Below, piece after piece: positions 56,736 to 64,000 of a stretch of 64,000 nt of DNA. The first letter of the stretch is position 1; each line of letters begins with the position of its first letter. The stretch is from NCBI GenBank assembly GCA_021781795.1, contig JAJXWA010000005.1, forward strand, positions 47,657-111,656. Reading direction: 5' to 3'. The notes under the pieces were generated by a model. It saw nothing but the letters and a program-made list of their open reading frames with translations. It did not search any database and was not told where the DNA came from. A program made the position numbers and the translations under genes. The DNA comes from Acidobacteriota bacterium. Its GTDB lineage: Bacteria; Acidobacteriota; Terriglobia; Terriglobales; Acidobacteriaceae.

Positions 56736-57811
56736 CCATGCCGCGCGTTGCCACCTTCATCCTCGTGCTCTACGCCGCGCTCTTTCTCTTCGCAGACTTC
56801 TTCGCCGTCACGCCCTCAGACGCCATGGATCCGGCGCTGCCCTACCTGCCCCCGGAGACGCTCCGCTTCACTTCTCTCACAGGCCAGTTCCATCTGCGCC
56901 CATCTCTCGCGCGCCGCCAGCCCATCACCGGTCTGTTCGCCGCCTACTCTTCACAGCAGCCCGCACTCATTCCTCTTCAGTTCTTCGTCATCACCGAGTC
57001 CCCCGGCGATCCCGCCTCGCGCCACCTGCGTTTCTGCAGCATCCCTGGCGGCGTACCCCACTTCCTCGGCACCGACGAGTTCGGCCGCGACGTCTGGTCC
57101 CGGCTTGTCTACGGTGGCCGCCTTACGCTTCTCATCAGCCTCAGCGCCGCATTCGCCGCCACGCTCGTGGCGCTCGCCGTCGGCTTCCTCGCAGGCTACG
57201 CCGGGCCTCTTGCAGACTCTGCACTCATGCGCCTCGTCGAAGCCTGCATCGCCGTCCCCTGGTTCTATCTGCTGCTTGCTATCCGCGCGCTGCTTCCACT
57301 CCGCACATCGCCGCTCCTGGCCGCAGCCGTCTGCGCCTTCGTCATGGCTGCCGTCGGCTGGGCGCGTCCTGCCCGCATCCTCCGCGGCGCTGCCCATTCC
57401 GCTCGTCAAAGTTCCTATGTATCACTCGCGCGCGCCACAGGAGCATCCCCATGGCACATCGCCCGCTGGCATCTCCTTCCCGCGCTCGCGCCGCTTGCGC
57501 TCACGCAGTTCAGCATCCTCGTGCCCCAATTCGTCGCCGCTGAAGTCGCGCTCTCCTTCTTCGGCCTCGGCATCTCCGATCCCCTTGTAAGCTGGGGCGT
57601 CATGCTCGCCGCCGCGCAGCATCTCTCCGCCATCGTCCAGTACCCCTGGCTTATGTCTCCAATATGGACAATGATTCCGCTCTTCTTCGCTATCCACATC
57701 CTTGCGGATCGCTCCGCTTCCGCATCCCCGCTTACGTTGTCATTTCTCCCACGTCACTGGTATAAGTTGCCTCGTCAGAAGGTGCAAGGTGAAAGCCCTG
57801 TTCGTCTTTGA
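56732..57811 (+). CDS. ABC transporter permease, DppC/OppC-like
   Basis: 359 residues from the ATG at 56732. Membrane helix 1 (V-A-T-F-I-L-V-L-Y-A-A-L-F-L-F-A) is followed by a long external loop of about 95 residues, then L-G-T-D-E-F-G-R-D-V-W-S-R-L, a hallmark of DppC proteins, and the EAA loop R-A-T-G-A-S-P-W-H-I-A-R-W-H-L-L-P. It pairs with the DppB-like permease. The loop is longer than usual. The binding-protein gene begins within its last 23 bases. Confidence 0.9.
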   Translation: MTMPRVATFILVLYAALFLFADFFAVTPSDAMDPALPYLPPETLRFTSLTGQFHLRPSLARRQPITGLFAAYSSQQPALIPLQFFVITESPGDPASRHLRFCSIPGGVPHFLGTDEFGRDVWSRLVYGGRLTLLISLSAAFAATLVALAVGFLAGYAGPLADSALMRLVEACIAVPWFYLLLAIRALLPLRTSPLLAAAVCAFVMAAVGWARPARILRGAAHSARQSSYVSLARATGASPWHIARWHLLPALAPLALTQFSILVPQFVAAEVALSFFGLGISDPLVSWGVMLAAAQHLSAIVQYPWLMSPIWTMIPLFFAIHILADRSASASPLTLSFLPRHWYKLPRQKVQGESPVRL

Positions 57812-59540
57812 TCTCCCCAGCCGCAGAATTGCCGTGCCTCTTTTGTGCGCGGCCTTCGCGCTTTCCACATCGGTACACTCCGCATCGTCGCAGGCGTTGC
57901 GCGTCGTTTCGCTCCACGGCAACCCCGGCGGCAGCCTTCATGCTTCGCTGCGCTCCGAGCCCCGCACCCTCAATCCCGTCCTCGCCGCGGACATCGCCTC
58001 CCGCACCGTCACCGCAGCCCTCAACGCCGACCTGCTCCACATCAACCGCGCCACAGACCAGGTCGAGCCCGCGCTGGCATCGTCTTTCCAGGTCAGCCGC
58101 AATGGCGAGAGCTACACCCTCCGTCTGCGCCAGGATGTCCACTTCTCTGACGGCTCGCCGTTCACCGCAGATGACGTCGTCTTCTCCTTCAACGTCTACC
58201 TCGATCCCCGCTTCAACGCCCCGCAGCGCGACCTGCTCCTCATCGACGGCCAGCCCATCCGCGTCACCCGCATCGGCCCCTACAGCGTCCGCTTCGATCT
58301 GCCTCATCCCTACGCCGCCGCCGCGCGCCTCTTTGATGGCCTCGCCATCCTGCCCCGTCATCTGCTCGAACCGCAGCTGCACTCCCGCACTCTCGCCGAC
58401 CTCTGGACGCTCGCCACTCCGCCCGCGCAGATCGCCGGCCTCGGCCCCTATCGTCTCAAGAGCTACACCCCCGGCCAGTCGCTGATCCTCGAGCGCAATC
58501 CTTATTACTGGAAGCAGGACGCAGCAGGCCACTCGCTCCCTTACATCGATCAGATCGATTTTTCCTTCGTTTCCAACCAGGATGCCGAGTCACTTCGCTT
58601 CGCTGCAGGCCAGCTCGACCTCCTCGCGCGCCTCACCGCCGACTCCTGGGCCTCGCTCAAAGCTCTCTCCACCGCGCAGCCCATCCGCGAGCTGGACGGT
58701 GGACCCGGCCTCGAATTCGATCTGCTCCTCTTCAACCTCAACGCCGCCGTCGCTGCGCGCCCGCCGCAAGCTGCCCTCACCCAGCAGTGGTTTCAGATGC
58801 AGCCCTTCCGCCAGGCGCTCTCGCTCGCCGTTCATCGCGATGCCATCGTGCATCTCGTCTATCAGGACCGCGCCGTCGCCCTCGCCACGCCCGTTACTCC
58901 CGCCAGCCGCCTGTGGGCCAACCCAGCCTTGCACCCAGCTATGCCGGACATTCCGCAGGCGCTCCACCTGCTCTCAGGTGCTGGCTTCGCGCTGCGCGGC
59001 AACGCCCTCTACGATCGCCAGGGCAACCGCGTTCATTTCACGATCCTCGCCAGTTCCAGCAACCGCGCCCAGTCCGGCATCGCCTCCCTGCTCGCTCATG
59101 ACTTCGCCGCTCTCGGCATCGACGCGCAGGTTGTTCCCCTTGAGTTCCGCAGTTTCCTCCAGCGCATCACCCAGTCCCACGACTTCGACACCGCCGTGAT
59201 GGCCCTCAGCGCCGGAGACACCGATCCCAACGGCAACATGAGCCTCTGGCTCTCCAACGGCAACCTCCACCTCTGGAATCAGGGCGAGGCCCAGCCCGCC
59301 ACTGCATGGGAGGCCGAAATCGACCGCCTCATGAACCAGCAGCTCTCCGTCACCAACCTTCAGCAGCGCCGCGCGCTGTATGATCGCGTGCAATCCATCT
59401 ACGCCGATGAGCTGCCCTTCCTTTCACTCGTCTCACCCCACATGCTCGCAGCCGCGCGCGCTTCGCTCGCCGGCCCCACTCCTACCCCGCTCGATCCCGG
59501 CATGCTCGACAACCTTGCAACTTTTTACTGGCAACGATAG
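57789..59540 (+). CDS. ABC transporter substrate-binding protein, family 5
   Basis: 583 residues from a GTG at 57789 (AGAAGG upstream). A signal peptide (residues 1 to about 33, I-A-V-P-L-L-C-A-A-F-A-L-S-T-S-V) sends it to the periplasm; no lipobox. The SBP-5 fold is shown by L-R-S-E-P-R-T-L-N-P-V-L, Y-T-L-R-L-R-Q-D-V-H-F-S-D-G-S-P-F-T-A-D-D-V and G-P-Y-R-L-K. Family members bind oligopeptides, nickel or sugars; peptide is the default inference. The sigma factor gene starts 2 bases after its stop, so all are probably one transcript. Confidence 0.9.
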   Translation: MKALFVFDLPSRRIAVPLLCAAFALSTSVHSASSQALRVVSLHGNPGGSLHASLRSEPRTLNPVLAADIASRTVTAALNADLLHINRATDQVEPALASSFQVSRNGESYTLRLRQDVHFSDGSPFTADDVVFSFNVYLDPRFNAPQRDLLLIDGQPIRVTRIGPYSVRFDLPHPYAAAARLFDGLAILPRHLLEPQLHSRTLADLWTLATPPAQIAGLGPYRLKSYTPGQSLILERNPYYWKQDAAGHSLPYIDQIDFSFVSNQDAESLRFAAGQLDLLARLTADSWASLKALSTAQPIRELDGGPGLEFDLLLFNLNAAVAARPPQAALTQQWFQMQPFRQALSLAVHRDAIVHLVYQDRAVALATPVTPASRLWANPALHPAMPDIPQALHLLSGAGFALRGNALYDRQGNRVHFTILASSSNRAQSGIASLLAHDFAALGIDAQVVPLEFRSFLQRITQSHDFDTAVMALSAGDTDPNGNMSLWLSNGNLHLWNQGEAQPATAWEAEIDRLMNQQLSVTNLQQRRALYDRVQSIYADELPFLSLVSPHMLAAARASLAGPTPTPLDPGMLDNLATFYWQR

Positions 59541-59542
59541 AC

Positions 59543-60169
59543 GTGAACGACTTCTCTGAAACTTCTGAACCCCGGCCGCACCGCGACCTACCCTCACCCG
59601 CATGGGAAGACGCGCGCCTTGTCGCTGCCTGCCTCGATGGCGACGCCGACGCATGGGCCGCCCTCATCGCCAAATACCAGCGCATGATCTACAGCGTCCC
59701 CCTGCGCTACGGCGCGCAGCCCCATGACGCCGCCGACATCTTCCAGCAGGTCTGCGTCGAGCTCTTCTCCCGCCTCGCCGACCTTCGCAAAATCGAATCG
59801 CTCCGCTCCTGGCTGCTCACCGTCGCCTCCCATCAATCCCTCCGCTGGAAGCAGATTCGCCTGCGCAATGACCAGCCCATCGACGCCGCGGACGACGACG
59901 ACAAGGCCCCCATCGAGATTCCCGACGCCGCGCCGCTCGCCTCCGAACAGATGGTTCAAATCGAGCGCGAGCAGGCCCTTCGCGAATCCATCGATCGCCT
60001 TTCCGCGCGCTGCTCCAAACTCATCCGCATGCTCTTCTACGGCGACGAGCCTCTGCCTTACGCCGAAGTCGCCAGCCGCCTCGGACTCGCTACCGGCTCC
60101 ATCGGCTTCATTCGCGGCCGCTGCATCGACCGTCTCCGCAAGCTCCTCGCCGAGGCGGGCTTTGCATGA
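59543..60169 (+). CDS. ECF-type sigma factor coupled to TPR-CHAT protease
   Basis: 208 residues from a GTG at 59543. Region 2: R-L-V-A-A-C-L-D-G-D-A-D-A-W-A-A-L, D-A-A-D-I-F-Q-Q-V-C-V-E-L and L-R-S-W-L-L-T-V-A-S-H-Q-S. Region 4: L-S-A-R-C-S-K-L-I-R-M-L-F-Y, then L-P-Y-A-E-V-A-S-R-L-G-L-A-T-G-S-I-G-F-I-R-G-R-C. An acidic linker D-D-D-D-K joins them. It should direct RNA polymerase to its own promoters when free of inhibition. Its stop overlaps the CHAT start (ATGA), so the two are translated together. Confidence 0.92.
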   Translation: MNDFSETSEPRPHRDLPSPAWEDARLVAACLDGDADAWAALIAKYQRMIYSVPLRYGAQPHDAADIFQQVCVELFSRLADLRKIESLRSWLLTVASHQSLRWKQIRLRNDQPIDAADDDDKAPIEIPDAAPLASEQMVQIEREQALRESIDRLSARCSKLIRMLFYGDEPLPYAEVASRLGLATGSIGFIRGRCIDRLRKLLAEAGFA

Positions 60170-63120
60170 GCGCCGCGCCCTCGCCCGCCGCCACCGGCCC
60201 GTTCCCATGGCTCGCTGCATTCGCGGAAGAAGAGGACGACGCGCGCCGCGATGCGACCTTGGCGCACCACCACGCCGACTTCTCCCCCGAGCTCGTCGAC
60301 GCGCTCTATCAGCAGGTCGTTCACTTCGCTCGCATCGACCTCCGCTCCGCCGCCCGTCTCGCCCAGGCTGCTGCCCACGTCGCGGCTCAGCTTAACCATC
60401 CACCTTCGCGTGCTGTCGCCCATCGCGCTCAGGGCCACGTCGCTTTTCTCACCGGCGAACATGCGCTCGCCATCCACCATCACCGCAGCGCCGTCGAAAT
60501 ATTCGAGGCCCTCGGTGATCCAATCCAGGCTGCGCGCGCCCGCATGAACCAGATTCAGCCCCTCACCTACCTCGGCCAGTACGACGAAGCCTTCACCCAG
60601 GCCCGCGCCGCCCGCGCCACCTTCCTCGCTCACCACGACCTGCTCCGCGTCGCGCGCCTCGACGTCAACCTCGCCAATGTCTACTACCGGCAGGACCGCC
60701 TCGCAGAAGCCCTCGCCCTCTACGAATCTGCGCGCCCCGTCATCGAATCGTCTTCTGACCCGCAGGATCTGGCCGTCCTCCTGCGCAACATGGCCGTCTG
60801 CCACACCACCCTCAACAACTTCGACCTCGCCGCAGAAACCTACCGCCAGGCCCGCGAATTCTGTGAGGCACATGGCTTCCCGCTCCTCGTCGCCGAGGCG
60901 GACTACAACGTCGCCTACCTCCACTTTCTTCGCGGCGAATACACCCGCGCCATCGCCCTCTATCAGACCGCACGCCAGCTCTGCGCCCGCCTCAACAATC
61001 GCTACCACATGGCGCTCTGCGACCTCGACCTCTCCGAGCTCTACCTCGAGCTCAACATGGCCCACGAGGCCGCGCAGCTCGCTGACGCCGCATGGAAAGG
61101 CTTCGACGCCATCGGTATGAGCTACGAAAAAGCCAAGGCCATTGCCTTCTCCGCCATCGCCGCCAGCCAGATGGATCAGAGCGCAAAGGCCCTCGCCCTC
61201 TTCACCCGCGCCCGCTCCATCTTCGTCGCTGAATCCAACCACGTCTGGCCCGGCCTCATCGACTTCTACCGCGCCCTCGTCCTCTACGAGGTGCGCCGCT
61301 TCCCGCAGGCCACCCGCCTCGCCCGCACCGCGCTCCGCACCTTCGTCGCCACCAACCTCCAGACCAAGGCCGCCCTCGCAAAAATCCTCCTCGCCCGCAT
61401 CGCCATGGAGCAGAATCAGCCCCAACGCGCCATCCGTTCTTGCCGCCGCGCGCTTGCCCGCCTTCAATCCGCGCCCTCGCCCGCCATCGAGTTCCACGCC
61501 GTCGCCGTCCTCAGCGCCGCACAGGAGGCCCTCGGCCAGACCGCCGCCGCCTACGCCACCCTCCAGCGCGCCAATCTCATCCTTGAAGATCTCCGCAGCC
61601 AGATTCTCGGCGAAGCCTTCCGCATCGGCTTCCTCAAAGACAAGCTCTCCATCTATCGCCGCCTCACCGCGCTCGCCCTCGATCTCGAGCCGCCCGAATC
61701 CCGCTTCAGCACCGTCTTCTCCTACATCGAGCGCGCCAAGTCCCGCTCCCTCGCGGATCTCATCAGCCTCGGCACCCAGACCCTCCGCACCCAGGGCGCA
61801 CAGCCGCCAACTGAAGACCTCCGCATTGAAGACCTCCGCCAGCGCATGACCATGGCCTACCGCCAGGCCGTCCGCGCCGACTTCCGCGCCGAGCGTGACT
61901 CCGTCGACCGCATCCGCCACCTCCGCGAGCAGTCCGGCGACTACGAGCAGCAGCTCGCACTCGCCACCGGCCTGCCCTCAGCACCCCACAGCCGCTTCGC
62001 CTCCCTGCTCAGCGCCGGCACGCTCCCGCTCGACGAAGTCCAGAAAAGCCTCGCACCCGCCACCGCCCTCATCGAGTACTTCGAATCCGGTGACTGCCTC
62101 CACGCCGCCGTCCTCCATCGCGGCATCATGCGCGTCGTCGCCCTCGGGCCGCTGGAGCAGGCCGCCCACTCGCTTCGCCTGCTCCAGTTCCAGCTCTCCA
62201 AATTCGAGCTCGGATCCACTCACCTTCAGCGCTTCCAGTACTCCATCCAGGCCGCCACCCGGCAACACCTCGCCGATCTCTACAGCGCCCTCATCGCTCC
62301 ACTCGATCTCCCCTCCACCGCCGGCCATCTCGTCTTCGTGCCGCACGGCTGCCTGCACGCGCTGCCCTTCCACGCACTTCTCGCATCATCGACCTCAGCC
62401 CAATCCAGCGCTCTGATGGACCGCTACACCATCTCCTACGCGCCCAGCGCCAGCGTCTATGCCTGGTGCCGCTTCGCCCAGCCCGCCCACGCCGGCCGCT
62501 CGCTCGTCCTCGGCATTCCCGATTCCGCCGCTCCCTCCATCCGCGAAGAAGCCTCCGCCGTTGCCGACCTCCTGCCCGACGCAAGCCTCTTCCTCGGCGC
62601 CACCGCCACGCGGCAGATTCTCTGGCAATCCGGACCTCAAAGCCGCTTCATCCACATCGCCACGCACGGCCTCTTCCGCCGCGACAACCCCATGTTCTCC
62701 TCCATTCGCCTCGGAGACACTGACCTTCATCCCGTCGACTTCTACGGACTGCGCCTCTCCGCCCGCCTCGTCACCCTCAGCGGCTGCGGCACCGGCCTCA
62801 ACGCCATCGTCGGCGGCGATGAAATCCTCGGCCTCGTCCGCGGCCTCCTCTACGCGGGCGCGCAAGCCGTCCTCGTCTCCCTCTGGGACGTCAACGACGC
62901 CATCACCGCCCTCTTCATGAAAACTTTCTACCGCGAGCTCATGCACGCGCCATCCATCTCCGCCGCCCTGCGCAGCACCATGCAGTCCATCCGCGTCGCG
63001 CACCCCAATCCCGCTTACTGGGCCCCCTTCGTCCTCATCGGAGATGCCGAAACTCCCGTCTTCTCCTCCTCAACCCCCCTCCAAAACCCACAGACGGGAG
63101 GTGAAAATGCGAAACTCTGA
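60166..63120 (+). CDS. TPR-CHAT protein, caspase-like protease
   Basis: 984 residues. Residues about 40-520 are helical TPR-type repeats (Y-L-G-Q-Y-D-E-A-F-T-Q-A, Y-R-Q-D-R-L-A-E-A-L-A-L-Y, F-L-R-G-E-Y-T-R-A-I-A-L-Y). After a coiled, charged linker the C-terminal 300 residues form a CHAT domain: F-I-H-I-A-T-H-G with His834 and L-S-G-C-G-T-G with Cys874, the separase/caspase-type dyad, then D-E-I-L-G-L-V-R-G-L-L-Y-A-G-A and S-L-W-D-V-N-D. No signal peptide or membrane helix, so cytoplasmic. Known CHAT proteins cut specific partners on a trigger; here the adjacent sigma factor and zinc-motif protein are the obvious candidates. Confidence 0.92.
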   Translation: MSAAPSPAATGPFPWLAAFAEEEDDARRDATLAHHHADFSPELVDALYQQVVHFARIDLRSAARLAQAAAHVAAQLNHPPSRAVAHRAQGHVAFLTGEHALAIHHHRSAVEIFEALGDPIQAARARMNQIQPLTYLGQYDEAFTQARAARATFLAHHDLLRVARLDVNLANVYYRQDRLAEALALYESARPVIESSSDPQDLAVLLRNMAVCHTTLNNFDLAAETYRQAREFCEAHGFPLLVAEADYNVAYLHFLRGEYTRAIALYQTARQLCARLNNRYHMALCDLDLSELYLELNMAHEAAQLADAAWKGFDAIGMSYEKAKAIAFSAIAASQMDQSAKALALFTRARSIFVAESNHVWPGLIDFYRALVLYEVRRFPQATRLARTALRTFVATNLQTKAALAKILLARIAMEQNQPQRAIRSCRRALARLQSAPSPAIEFHAVAVLSAAQEALGQTAAAYATLQRANLILEDLRSQILGEAFRIGFLKDKLSIYRRLTALALDLEPPESRFSTVFSYIERAKSRSLADLISLGTQTLRTQGAQPPTEDLRIEDLRQRMTMAYRQAVRADFRAERDSVDRIRHLREQSGDYEQQLALATGLPSAPHSRFASLLSAGTLPLDEVQKSLAPATALIEYFESGDCLHAAVLHRGIMRVVALGPLEQAAHSLRLLQFQLSKFELGSTHLQRFQYSIQAATRQHLADLYSALIAPLDLPSTAGHLVFVPHGCLHALPFHALLASSTSAQSSALMDRYTISYAPSASVYAWCRFAQPAHAGRSLVLGIPDSAAPSIREEASAVADLLPDASLFLGATATRQILWQSGPQSRFIHIATHGLFRRDNPMFSSIRLGDTDLHPVDFYGLRLSARLVTLSGCGTGLNAIVGGDEILGLVRGLLYAGAQAVLVSLWDVNDAITALFMKTFYRELMHAPSISAALRSTMQSIRVAHPNPAYWAPFVLIGDAETPVFSSSTPLQNPQTGGENAKL

Positions 63121-63144
63121 CAATTTTTTCAAGATCGCTATATT
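63117..63144 (+). promoter_or_regulatory. Promoter for the zinc-motif gene
   Basis: CTGACA (63117-63122, overlapping the CHAT stop codon) and TATATT (63139-63144) are spaced by 16 bases in an AT-rich stretch. A near-repeat of AAGATCGC (63131 and 63152) flanks the -10. This gives the next gene its own transcription besides read-through. Confidence 0.5.
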
Positions 63145-63225
63145 TTTTCCGAAGATCGCCTCCCTCCAAAACTAGGACGCCTCTCCAGTTCCACGGTCCG
63201 GGCGCTTTCATCGAGGATTGACAAA

Positions 63226-63825
63226 GTGCAAAGACACTACGACATCACGGAATGGCTCGATCATCTCCGCGGGTTTTCCGCAGGAGATCGCAAGACTGCC
63301 TTGGATACCCATCGCCGCCAGTGCGACGCCTGCAATGCCACGGTCGACTGGCTCTCACGCACCCTCACCGACGCTGCCGCCGAGCGCAACACCGCAGTCC
63401 CCGAACAGGTTCTGCACAATGCCCGCGCTATCTTCGCCCTGCGCGCGCTTGACCAGATCCATGTCCGTCGCGGCCTGCTCGCCCGTCTCGTCTTTGACAG
63501 CTTCACGCAGCCTGCCCTCCAGGGCGTCCGCTCCGAGCAGCGGCTCGACGTACGCCACCTGCTTTACGACGCCGGTGCCTACGCCATCGACGTGCGCCTC
63601 GAGCATGAGCGCGGCACGCCAGATGTCGCAATGATTGGGCAAATTCACTCCGCCGCCGACGCCGAGCACCACGTTGCTCACATGCCCGTCATGCTCACGT
63701 CCAATCAACACACCATCGCTCACACCGTCTCCAACCAGTTTGGAGAATTCACCCTCAAATACACACCCCAAAGTGGCCTCGGCCTCCATCTGGGAGGTCC
63801 TGAAGAAATGCAGCCTCACAGCTGA
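63226..63825 (+). CDS. Putative soluble anti-sigma protein with HxxxCxxC motif
   Basis: 199 residues from a GTG at 63226 (GAGGA upstream). Residues 29-36 read H-R-R-Q-C-D-A-C, the zinc-binding anti-sigma (ZAS) pattern with the same spacing as the protein at 21515. A short helical segment (60-90) follows. The C-terminal 100 residues are beta-rich (R-L-D-V-R-H-L-L-Y-D-A-G-A-Y-A-I-D-V-R-L-E-H, then N-Q-F-G-E-F-T-L-K-Y) like a carboxypeptidase-regulatory sandwich. No membrane helix is visible. It is placed to bind the sigma factor of 59543 and could be cut by the CHAT protease; both ideas are inference. Confidence 0.7.
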   Translation: MQRHYDITEWLDHLRGFSAGDRKTALDTHRRQCDACNATVDWLSRTLTDAAAERNTAVPEQVLHNARAIFALRALDQIHVRRGLLARLVFDSFTQPALQGVRSEQRLDVRHLLYDAGAYAIDVRLEHERGTPDVAMIGQIHSAADAEHHVAHMPVMLTSNQHTIAHTVSNQFGEFTLKYTPQSGLGLHLGGPEEMQPHS

Positions 63826-63911
63826 CACAAAAGCTTCTGCTGTCTGATCTTTCCTGCGCGGCACAGCCCCACAGTTGCCGATGCGCAGTTTGCAATCTCA
63901 GGAGTTGCTCC

Positions 63912-64000
63912 ATGAAGTGGTCCGCGCTCTCCGCTTTCCTCATCGCTCTCGCAGTCGGTGTCGCCGGCGCGCAAACCCCCTACATCCTCCGCCCCTCCAC
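63912..64000 (+). CDS. Start of a secreted protein, continues past window
   Basis: Only 29 codons are present. The ATG at 63912 has CAGGAG upstream, and M-K-W-S-A-L-S-A-F-L-I-A-L-A-V-G-V-A-G-A-Q is a clear Sec signal peptide cut near A-G-A-Q. It follows the zinc-motif gene by 86 bases and may be part of the same unit. Product unknown. Confidence 0.6.
   Translation, partial: MKWSALSAFLIALAVGVAGAQTPYILRPS

Noticed and set aside
59543..63825. A type III-E CRISPR (Craspase) locus
   Set aside because: TPR-CHAT and an ECF sigma factor are present, but there is no Cas7-11-like effector, no Cas1/Cas2 and no repeat-spacer array in the window, so only the regulatory analogy is kept.

Overview
The window is GC-rich, tightly packed bacterial DNA. 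It most likely comes from a soil Acidobacteriota of the Terriglobia type. The evidence is the very large TonB-dependent/Oar-like proteins that begin with a carboxypeptidase-regulatory domain, the DUF4382-type lipoprotein, several zf-HC2-style anti-sigma proteins, and a broad plant-polysaccharide toolkit. That assignment is inferred from gene content only. I saw no rRNA, tRNA, CRISPR array, insertion sequence or phage gene.

Layout. (1) 1-9.0 kb holds housekeeping and assorted genes: a truncated sodium:solute symporter, tsaD, a CCA-adding-type nucleotidyltransferase, a P-loop protein resembling DUF4914, an HI0933-type flavoprotein, a lipoprotein with a Gln/Tyr/Pro tail, and superoxide dismutase. 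(2) 9.3-17.6 kb is a forward block for glucan use and the pentose phosphate pathway: GH15 glucoamylase, transketolase, RpiB, a HAD hydrolase, a short-form 6-phosphogluconate dehydrogenase and Zwf. (3) 17.8-23.5 kb holds a small membrane protein, a DUF4382 lipoprotein, an RNase H, and a sigma / zinc-finger-HEAT / double-PDZ cassette that looks like an envelope-stress unit.

(4) 23.7-43.3 kb is a pectin and galacturonate utilisation region: a TonB-dependent transporter, three GH28 proteins (one fused to a CE8 pectin methylesterase), KDG kinase, UxaC, an ExuT-like transporter, the tagaturonate epimerase UxaE, an SDR, and a FadR-type GntR regulator. A 15-bp element with consensus TTAGAGGTCRGACCA occurs at four promoter regions (23559, 33455, 33648, 42433). 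At two of them it overlaps a recognisable promoter, and at 33455 a degenerate copy lies just downstream of a weaker one. This implies one regulon controlled by the local GntR protein.

(5) 43.4-54.1 kb is a seven-gene reverse-strand operon, with most gene pairs overlapping by 4 to 11 bases: two MurG-like glycosyltransferases, a GT4 glycosyltransferase, an ABC exporter, a histidine phosphatase, a UDP-glucuronate-4-epimerase-like enzyme, and an Oar-like outer-membrane protein translationally coupled to the epimerase. It looks like an undescribed glycoconjugate synthesis and export pathway.

(6) 54.2-64.0 kb is a forward run: a peptide/nickel-type ABC importer (fused double ATPase, two permeases, binding protein), then after a 2-base gap an ECF sigma factor, overlapped by a TPR-CHAT caspase-like protease with an intact His/Cys dyad. 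A protein with an HxxxCxxC anti-sigma motif and its own promoter follows, then the start of a secreted protein. This sigma / TPR-CHAT / anti-sigma-like set is the most interesting candidate system. It resembles, without any CRISPR component, the logic in which a TPR-CHAT protease relieves inhibition of an ECF sigma factor.
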